Shown: piece by piece, positions 1-4,360 of the stretch
How the letters are laid out: each line of letters starts with the position of its first letter
Numbering within the stretch: the first letter of the stretch is position 1
Assembly: GCA_009703975.1 (NCBI GenBank)
Contig: WLFB01000112.1
Span: 1 to 5,051 of the forward strand
Reading direction: 5' to 3'
Length of the DNA stretch: 5,051 nt
Source: Actinomycetota bacterium
Lineage (GTDB): Bacteria > Actinomycetota > Acidimicrobiia > Acidimicrobiales > Ilumatobacteraceae
The notes under the pieces: generated by a model
Told to the model about the DNA's origin: nothing
Database searches by the model: none
Seen by the model: the letters and a program-made list of their open reading frames with translations, nothing else
Made by a program: the position numbers and the translations under genes

Positions 1-292
1 GATACGCGCCGCTCAAAATCTTATTTACAGCCCCTGGTCGCGACAAATAGTGCTCATACATACCTTCGACATCAACGACAACCGAAGTTTGAAAACCGTT
101 ACAAGATATACATTGAACAACTTCAAGAGGAATTAAGTTTGCACTGGCTGCGCCTTTGCCAGGCGGAAGATAGCGGTCGCCGAAAGCTGTATCGCGAAGC
201 CGCAATGACGAAACCAAGTCAGAGGATCCACATAATCTGCAAGTTTTTACGACTTCGTAAGCTAGCTGATTCACTAATTGCGAACTTTCCAT
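1..292 (-). CDS. SAM-dependent methyltransferase, N-terminal zinc-binding domain (partial, runs off left edge)
   Basis: The minus-strand frame is open from an ATG at 292-290 to the window edge, giving 97 visible residues with no stop. The visible part matches my recollection of the putative zinc-binding domain that precedes class I C-methyltransferases of the NovU/TylC3 type (Pfam Methyltransf_13). It has a CRLCGSSDL knuckle (C18, C21), then a stretch ending FGDRYLPPG, then PLEVVQCISC (C61, C64). The four cysteines would bind one Zn; the SAM-binding Rossmann domain should follow outside the window. Such enzymes methylate nucleotide-sugars or similar small molecules, but the substrate cannot be told from here. 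An in-frame TAG lies upstream and no other ATG, GTG or TTG falls between it and this ATG, so the start is well supported. There is no Shine-Dalgarno. A TAGAAT box ends 7 nt before the ATG. It is divergent from the selenoprotein gene. Confidence 0.72.
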   Translation of the reverse strand, partial: MESSQLVNQLAYEVVKTCRLCGSSDLVSSLRLRDTAFGDRYLPPGKGAASANLIPLEVVQCISCNGFQTSVVVDVEGMYEHYLSRPGAVNKILSGAY

Positions 293-299
293 GGCTATT

Positions 300-305
300 A
301 TTCTA
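300..305 (-). promoter_or_regulatory. Candidate -10 box (TAGAAT) for a leaderless methyltransferase transcript
   Basis: On the minus strand TAGAAT (305-300) is followed by 7 nt and then the ATG at 292. This TANNNT-to-start spacing would place transcription initiation on or next to the start codon. No Shine-Dalgarno is present. The box matches the consensus at 5 of 6 positions. It is a short motif and could arise by chance. Confidence 0.4.
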
Positions 306-347
306 ATAGAGGGTTGCTACATCAAGTGAACAACATGACATGACTTT

Positions 348-368
348 CGATGTGAGTTGGCGATGTGA
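348..368. repeat. 8-bp direct repeat CGATGTGA in the divergent promoter region
   Basis: CGATGTGA occurs at 348-355 and again at 361-368, a 13-bp period, just upstream of the candidate -10 box of the selenoprotein gene. Directly repeated half-sites in this position could bind a regulator. That is inference; no regulator is identified. Confidence 0.35.
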
Positions 369-370
369 TC

Positions 371-389
371 GTGACTAAATTGGTGTCAC
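371..389. promoter_or_regulatory. Candidate promoter of the selenoprotein gene: TAAATT -10 box inside a GTGAC/GTCAC inverted repeat
   Basis: TAAATT at 376-381 has the TANNNT form and ends 9 nt before the ATG at 391, implying a very short or absent 5' leader. It is flanked by GTGAC (371-375) and GTCAC (385-389), a 5-bp inverted repeat with a 9-nt spacer that could be an operator. The TAA of this box is also an in-frame stop, and no ATG, GTG or TTG lies in frame between it and 391, so 391 is the first usable start. The call rests on motif form only. Confidence 0.35.
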
Positions 390-390
390 C

Positions 391-915
391 ATGACGAGCA
401 GAGTGATTCTTGATCCGACGAGCGAAAAGAAGCTGGGTTCACGCGAGCTACTGGCGCGACCAAAAACAATTGTTGGGCAAACAATCGGCTTGCTCGATAT
501 TTCTAAAGCCCGTGGCGATGTGTTTTTGAATCAACTCGAATCACGACTCACGACAGCCGGTGCAAAGGTGTTGCGTTTTCGCAAGCCGACTTTTACCAAG
601 CCGGCGCCAGTTGATTTGCGTCACGAAATCGCAACCAAATGCACACTGGTCATTGAAGCGCTCGCCGATTGAGGCAGTTGTACGTCGTGCAGTGTGCACG
701 ACATAGCTGATCTTGAAACTCGTGGTGTGCCGGCGATGTTCATTGCCTCAGATGTTTTTGTGCAGGCCGCCGAATCTCAAGCGAGCGCACTTGGCTTCAG
801 TTCGGTGCAACGCGTGTTCGTACCACACCCAATTCAAGATCGCACCGACGACGAAATGCGCGCACTTGCAGATTCGGCTTACGACTCGATTGTCGCAGCA
901 ATTACAAAAAGCTAG
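391..915 (+). CDS. UGSC-family selenoprotein (in-frame TGA at 670-672 read as selenocysteine)
   Basis: Read through TGA 670-672, the frame gives 174 residues ending at TAG 913-915. A start with ILDPTSEK at the N-terminus, then IGLLDISKARGD (about residues 32-43), leads to ADUGSCTSCSVHD with Sec94. The frame continues without shift into GVPAMFIASDVF and VFVPHPIQD near the C-terminus. I recognise this as the family named for its U/C-G-S-C motif, which has Sec or Cys at this place. U94xxC97xxC100 is a likely redox or metal-binding centre. The same UxxCxxC pattern, followed by an I..(L/I)E..G(V/I)P segment and a VPHP-like motif, recalls the Sec-bearing part of glycine/proline reductase subunit B (GrdB/PrdB). 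That relation is from memory. The protein has no signal peptide or membrane segment, so it is probably cytosolic. Its substrate is unknown. A SECIS-like hairpin lies at 684-702. Translation to full length needs SelA-D encoded elsewhere. Confidence 0.88.
670..672 (+). other. Recoded TGA codon: selenocysteine 94
   Basis: This is the only in-frame TGA in the open frames of the window. It sits directly before GGC AGT TGT (Gly-Ser-Cys), so Sec occupies the first position of the UGSC motif, where non-seleno homologues carry Cys. The downstream frame (673-912, 80 codons) is in phase and free of stops, and its residues continue the same family. Confidence 0.86.
684..702 (+). promoter_or_regulatory. 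Bacterial SECIS element (hairpin directing Sec insertion)
   Basis: GTCGTGC (684-690) pairs perfectly with GCACGAC (696-702) around a 5-nt loop AGTGT. The outer loop bases A691-T695 can also pair, leaving an 8-bp stem capped by GTG. The apical loop starts 18-19 nt after the TGA and carries G692 and U693. Counting the U of UGA as 1, these are positions 23 and 24, the same places as the essential loop G23 and U24 I recall for E. coli fdhF, whose hairpin is also closed by UGCA/UGCA. The fdhF bulged U17 is not reproduced; position 17 here is a paired C. The hairpin also encodes residues 99-104 (SCSVHD), so RNA and protein constraints overlap. SelB would be the binding partner. Confidence 0.8.
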
Positions 916-918
916 AAA

Positions 919-928
919 TAACTAGTTA
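919..928. repeat. 10-bp palindrome TAACTAGTTA between convergent genes
   Basis: The 14-nt gap between the selenoprotein stop (915) and the MaoC-like gene stop (930) holds the perfect palindrome TAACTAGTTA. It has no loop and is AT-rich, so it is not a convincing intrinsic terminator. It supplies further stop codons on both strands. No other terminator was found here. Confidence 0.4.
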
Positions 929-929
929 A

Positions 930-1442
930 TTAATCCCAGGCGTCGTCTTGGTTGTATGGTCGAGCGCGAGTAGGCGCACTGTCACGCTTCCAAACTAAAA
1001 CGCGCCGCCGAAAGTAACAAACTTCTTTGCCTGCTTGATTGAAACCTTTGCTCTCAACTGTCACGACACCGCGATCTGGTTTTGACGACGAAGGTTTAAC
1101 TTCAAGCACCCGAGTCTCAGCATGAATAGTGTCGCCATGAAAAGTTGGGTGCTTGTGCTGCAATGTTTCAACTTCAAGATTGGCAATCGCTGCGCCACTG
1201 ACATCTGGCACGCTCATGCCAAGAACGAGCGAATAAACCAAATTGCCGACAACGACATTGCGACCTTGAACGCTTTGTTGCGCGAACCAATCGTTTGTAT
1301 GTAACGGGTGATGATTCATCGTGATCATGCAAAATAAATGATCATCGGCTTCTGTGATTGTTTTGCCCGGCCAATGTCGGTAAACGTCGCCGACTACAAA
1401 ATCTTCTAAATATCTTCCAAATGGTCGTTCGTAAATCGTCAC
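930..1442 (-). CDS. MaoC-like hot-dog dehydratase/hydratase, possible mesaconyl-CoA hydratase
   Basis: This is a 170-residue single hot-dog domain, the usual length for short MaoC-type enoyl-CoA hydratases. It opens with FGRYLEDFVVGDVYRH and TITEADDHLF (residues 8-37), then the active-site loop MNHHPLH (residues 42-48), and ends with a GDTIHAET strand and RRRVLVWKR. H48 matches the catalytic His of R-specific hydratases (PhaJ-type GDxNPxH). The usual Asp is Asn43 here; from memory, related actinobacterial MaoC proteins of ethylmalonyl-CoA pathway clusters also have Asn. With a methylsuccinyl-CoA dehydrogenase-like gene nearby, a likely role is hydration of mesaconyl-CoA to beta-methylmalyl-CoA (mch). 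This is inferred. The start is GTG at 1442-1440, only 10 nt after the stop of the upstream membrane-protein gene and without a Shine-Dalgarno, so it is probably translated from that gene's transcript. The product is cytosolic. Confidence 0.85.
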   Translation of the reverse strand: MTIYERPFGRYLEDFVVGDVYRHWPGKTITEADDHLFCMITMNHHPLHTNDWFAQQSVQGRNVVVGNLVYSLVLGMSVPDVSGAAIANLEVETLQHKHPTFHGDTIHAETRVLEVKPSSSKPDRGVVTVESKGFNQAGKEVCYFRRRVLVWKRDSAPTRARPYNQDDAWD

Positions 1443-1452
1443 GAGTTACACG

Positions 1453-2682
1453 CTAATTGCTACGACGTCGTTCATCACGAATTTCACGAGGTACAGGTAT
1501 CTCATCGGTTTCAGCCAGACCATAACGTGGATCAAATTTCGGCAACGTGACCTCTCTCGTACGGTCGGTTGTGGCGTTGCGTTCAACCCATTCAATACGG
1601 CTTGTTCGACTCGCGTTTCCGACATCTGCATATCGCTTGAGTGATTTCAATTCGCTGGCTTGTTGCAATGCAAATCTTCCAAAACGCAAACTGACGTAGC
1701 ACGCACCTCCAACCAAAATAGGTAACCAGAACTGCACAAGGCGATAACTTAAAACGCTGACAGTCGCTGTCGTCGTTGAAAGTCCGAAACCGACAAGAGA
1801 TGGAATATAAATACTTTCAACCAGACCAAGACCACCAGGTGTAATTGGAATCGAAGCAAAAATATTTGCGAGACCAAATGAGATCACAAGACCGACAATG
1901 CTGACAGACCCATCGAAAGCATGAACAAATACATAAAGCGCCAGAATGTCAAGACCCCAGTTGAGTAGCGCCCATGACAAAACGCGAACGAGTAAACCTG
2001 GCTCAGCTTTTAATCCACGTAATCTTTCGCCAAGATGGACTGCGACTTCGCCAGCTTTATCTTGGTCAAAATGCAGCCGACGGGCAATCCATCGCATCAC
2101 TCGCTCAGCACGACCTAGACGATCAACTAAACCGACTACAACACCGGCAGCAATAACCATGATTATCACTCCGAAAATCGCAGCCGTGCCATAAAAGGCA
2201 TTTACTCCGCGACCCGGAATCGAAATAATCAACCCAACCCACAATATGACATTCAACACAACTGCAGAACCGATACCCGCAGTTGCAAGTGCAAAGCCAG
2301 CATCGCGACCTTCGGCCCCGGCGAGTGTGATCATTCGAAAACCTAGGGCATTACTCGCAGCCGAACCACCGGGTACGAGACTGCCTAGCGACCGAGTTGA
2401 AAGTTGAATTCTAAATAATGTCCAGACGCTAACTTTGCCTGCATCTTCACCAAGCGCAACATGGGTAAGCATTGAATAGAAAAACAGCGCGGCAAATTCG
2501 AGAAAAATACCTAAGACGAGCCACTCTGTTTTGACTTCGCTAAGTTTCTTTAGTGCATCGCCAAATCCAGGCACGATGGGTATCACAAAAATCCACAAAA
2601 TTAAGGCGAAAATTGCCCAGCGCACCCAACGCAACGACGCTCGTAAAGCGGAGAATCTGAGTCGTTGCGGGACGAAACTCAC
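1453..2682 (-). CDS. Lysylphosphatidylglycerol synthase transmembrane-type (UPF0104) membrane protein
   Basis: This 409-residue polytopic inner-membrane protein has hydrophobic segments at about residues 20-38, 54-76, 132-155, 163-187, 230-254, 260-282 and 298-330. It carries two conserved loops of the LPG_synthase_TM family (the flippase-like domain of MprF): SLVPGGSAASNALGFR (101-116) and PITPGGLGLVES (279-290). No C-terminal aminoacyl-transferase domain follows. Instead there is a charged 70-residue cytoplasmic tail (340-409) rich in Arg, Asp and Glu. Relatives lacking the synthase domain are thought to move lipids or glycolipids across the membrane; the substrate here is unknown. The start is GTG at 2682-2680, because an in-frame TAA lies 9 nt upstream and the nearby ATG at 2690 is out of frame and stops at once. 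It is the first gene of a pair with the MaoC-like gene and is divergent from the dehydrogenase. Confidence 0.85.
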   Translation of the reverse strand: MSFVPQRLRFSALRASLRWVRWAIFALILWIFVIPIVPGFGDALKKLSEVKTEWLVLGIFLEFAALFFYSMLTHVALGEDAGKVSVWTLFRIQLSTRSLGSLVPGGSAASNALGFRMITLAGAEGRDAGFALATAGIGSAVVLNVILWVGLIISIPGRGVNAFYGTAAIFGVIIMVIAAGVVVGLVDRLGRAERVMRWIARRLHFDQDKAGEVAVHLGERLRGLKAEPGLLVRVLSWALLNWGLDILALYVFVHAFDGSVSIVGLVISFGLANIFASIPITPGGLGLVESIYIPSLVGFGLSTTTATVSVLSYRLVQFWLPILVGGACYVSLRFGRFALQQASELKSLKRYADVGNASRTSRIEWVERNATTDRTREVTLPKFDPRYGLAETDEIPVPREIRDERRRSN

Positions 2683-2688
2683 CTGCCC

Positions 2689-2694
2689 ATATTA
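2689..2694 (-). promoter_or_regulatory. Candidate -10 box (TAATAT) for a leaderless membrane-protein/MaoC operon
   Basis: TAATAT (2694-2689 on the minus strand) ends 6 nt before the GTG at 2682. A transcript would then start at about the first base of GTG, which fits a leaderless message. No spaced Shine-Dalgarno is available: the purine-rich GGGCAG abuts the start codon. Confidence 0.4.
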
Positions 2695-2700
2695 CGGCTG

Positions 2701-2728
2701 AATGAAGACAAATTCATTACTTATAAGT
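2701..2728. promoter_or_regulatory. Dyad symmetries in the divergent intergenic region, with possible -10 box for the dehydrogenase
   Basis: AATGAA (2701-2706) and TTCATT (2713-2718) form a 6-bp inverted repeat around GACAAA. It is followed at once by the perfect 10-bp palindrome ACTTATAAGT (2719-2728). The palindrome contains TATAAG, a 5-of-6 match to TATAAT. An overlapping TAGCGT (2728-2733) lies 7 nt before the ATG at 2741 and is an alternative TANNNT box. The dyads sit between two divergent starts and could bind a regulator controlling both; this is inference. Confidence 0.35.
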
Positions 2729-2740
2729 AGCGTTGGCGAG

Positions 2741-4351
2741 ATGACAAATACTTCAAATACAGCGGATCTAGTAATTGCGGCGCGGGTAATTGAACTTTCA
2801 GATGCAATTATCGGCAAAGGTGTGCGTACTCTTATCGCAACTGGCGGCCCAGACACGCAACAAGTTCTTGCATACGATCTTGCACACGCTGGCGCAGCAG
2901 TTGAAACTGCGCGCTCGATGCTTGACTACGGCGCGAAGGGAGAAATAGAAGCAACACTTACTTGCGCATTTGTTGCAGACATGGTGCATGACTTAGTTTC
3001 ACGATTAATCGGTCGCGAAAAACTTTGGGGCGTTGATCCATCAACGCTTGCAGAGTCGCATGACTTCGTACAGAAATATCGCGACCCGAACTTGCTTGCA
3101 TCGCTCGCCAACAAATCAGGACCAAAATATTTAGACGACGACAACGAAATGGTGCAAGATACTTTTAGAAGTTTCGCCGCCAAAGTAATTGCTCCGCACG
3201 CAGAACATGTGCACCGCGAAAATCTTGATGTACCCGAAGAAATTATTTCTGGTCTCGCAGAAATTGGTGCATTTGGTTTGTCGATACCTAGTGAATACGG
3301 TGGCTTCAGCGAAGGTGGCGACGGCGAATATATGGCGAGCTGCATCGCTACCGAAGAACTTTCACGCGCGTCACTTGGCATTGGTGGTTCGCTGATCACT
3401 CGTCCTGAGATTCTCACTCGCGCGCTTGTCAAGGGTGGCACTGAAGCCCAGAAACATGAGTGGTTGCCGAAACTTGCTACTGCGGAAGTAATGGTTGCAG
3501 TTGCAGTAACCGAACCCGACTATGGCAGTGATGTCGCATCTATTAAGACGACCGCAGTGGCTGCACAACAAGACGGCAAAGACGGCTACCTAATCAATGG
3601 CGTAAAAACTTGGTGCACATTTGCGGCACGAGCAAATGTCTTAATGCTGCTCGCCCGCACCGACCCAGACCGCACAAAATCTCATAAAGGATTAAGTGTT
3701 TTGATCGTGCCCAAGCCTCGCGGCGATGCACACGGTTTTGTTTTCAATCAACCTTCAGGCGGCCGAATGGAAGGTCGACCAATTGACACGATCGGCTACC
3801 GAGGAATGCACTCATATGAGATCGCACTCGAAAATTGGTGGGTGCCAGCAGATCATCTGATCGGCGAGACTGCCGGACTCGGCAAAGGTTTCTATTATCA
3901 GATGGAAGGCTTCGAAAACGGTCGCCTACAAACTGCTGCACGCGCGGTTGGTGTGATGCAAGCTGCGTACGAAGCTGCGGTTGATTATTCGCAGAACCGA
4001 AAAACTTTTGGCAATAACATCGCCGAGTACCAATTGACCCAAGTCAAACTCGGACGAATGGCTGTCGTGATTCAAGGCTCGCGACAGTTCAGCTATGCGG
4101 TTGCCAAGATGATGGGCAAAGGCGAGGGCGCGATGGAAGCCAGCATGGTTAAGGCTTACGTTTGTAAAGCCGCCGAATGGGTAACGCGTGAAGCGATGCA
4201 AATTCATGGCGGATACGGCTACGCCGAAGAATATTCGGTGAGTAGATTGTTCGTTGATGCTCGAGTTCTCAGTATCTTCGAAGGCGCTGATGAAACTTTG
4301 TGCTTAAAAGTTATTGCTCGACGAATGGTTGAGACTGCTAAAGCAAGTTAA
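2741..4351 (+). CDS. mcd: Acyl-CoA dehydrogenase with N-terminal extension, probable (2S)-methylsuccinyl-CoA dehydrogenase
   Basis: This FAD-dependent acyl-CoA dehydrogenase has 536 residues from ATG 2741, or 549 from an in-phase ATG at 2702; numbering below is from 2702. Ordinary family members have about 380 residues. The extra N-terminal helical domain (about 20-140, including VLAYDLAHAGAAVETAR and ACGVD-like LWGVD at 108-112) matches the build of methylsuccinyl-CoA dehydrogenase. The standard fold follows: an N-terminal helical part, FAD/substrate signature AVTEPDYGSDVAS (268-280), and a C-terminal domain with MQIHGGYGYAEEY (499-511) and FEGADE, whose E527 corresponds to the catalytic base (MCAD Glu376). 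It would oxidise (2S)-methylsuccinyl-CoA to mesaconyl-CoA in the ethylmalonyl-CoA pathway, passing electrons to ETF. The 2741 start is preferred because it leaves 58 nt for divergent promoters, while 2702 leaves 19 nt and puts the dyads in coding sequence. Family is certain; substrate is inferred from architecture and the nearby MaoC-like gene. Confidence 0.82.
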   Translation: MTNTSNTADLVIAARVIELSDAIIGKGVRTLIATGGPDTQQVLAYDLAHAGAAVETARSMLDYGAKGEIEATLTCAFVADMVHDLVSRLIGREKLWGVDPSTLAESHDFVQKYRDPNLLASLANKSGPKYLDDDNEMVQDTFRSFAAKVIAPHAEHVHRENLDVPEEIISGLAEIGAFGLSIPSEYGGFSEGGDGEYMASCIATEELSRASLGIGGSLITRPEILTRALVKGGTEAQKHEWLPKLATAEVMVAVAVTEPDYGSDVASIKTTAVAAQQDGKDGYLINGVKTWCTFAARANVLMLLARTDPDRTKSHKGLSVLIVPKPRGDAHGFVFNQPSGGRMEGRPIDTIGYRGMHSYEIALENWWVPADHLIGETAGLGKGFYYQMEGFENGRLQTAARAVGVMQAAYEAAVDYSQNRKTFGNNIAEYQLTQVKLGRMAVVIQGSRQFSYAVAKMMGKGEGAMEASMVKAYVCKAAEWVTREAMQIHGGYGYAEEYSVSRLFVDARVLSIFEGADETLCLKVIARRMVETAKAS

Positions 4352-4360
4352 CTAACTAAC
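4349..4360. repeat. TAAC triplicate forming the shared stop region of convergent genes
   Basis: Three tandem TAAC units (4349-4360) put TAA in all three plus-strand frames and give TAG on the minus strand. The dehydrogenase ends with TAA at 4349-4351 and the HAD gene ends with TAG at 4354-4352, so the genes abut with no spacer. No hairpin terminator is visible around the junction, so the two transcripts probably overlap at their 3' ends. Confidence 0.6.

Noticed and set aside
670..672. Genome-wide reassignment of TGA (to Trp or Gly)
   Set aside because: The other genes together have well over a thousand codons with no in-frame TGA and use TGG and GGN normally, so general reassignment does not fit.
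391..915. Pseudogene or frameshifted gene
   Set aside because: Both halves are in the same frame, nothing is missing between them, the only interruption is a TGA exactly at a known Sec/Cys site, and a SECIS-like hairpin follows. A sequencing error is possible but would have to create this whole pattern by chance.
694..915. Separate small gene starting at GTG 694
   Set aside because: It has no Shine-Dalgarno or TANNNT box, the start lies inside the SECIS hairpin, and it would begin just after the conserved motif of the longer protein.
713..925. Overlapping 70-residue plus-strand frame in the selenoprotein gene
   Set aside because: It lies in another frame of a recognised coding region, is rich in Cys, Arg and Gln in an unstructured way, and has no family resemblance.
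919..928. Intrinsic terminator at the selenoprotein/MaoC-like junction
   Set aside because: The palindrome is AT-rich, has no loop and no following T-run, so it would not form a stable terminator hairpin.
1122..1304. Plus-strand 60-residue frame opposite the MaoC-like gene
   Set aside because: It is the antisense of a well-supported hot-dog gene, with no recognisable motif.
2702..2740. Thirteen extra N-terminal residues of the dehydrogenase (start at ATG 2702)
   Set aside because: Not excluded but not preferred: only 19 nt would remain to the divergent gene, there is no Shine-Dalgarno, and the stretch carries the dyad symmetries. The ATG at 2741 is more plausible.
2926..3441. 171-residue antisense frame inside the dehydrogenase
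   Set aside because: It is Ser- and Ala-rich with low complexity and exists because of the codon use of the dehydrogenase on the other strand; no start signal or recognisable domain.
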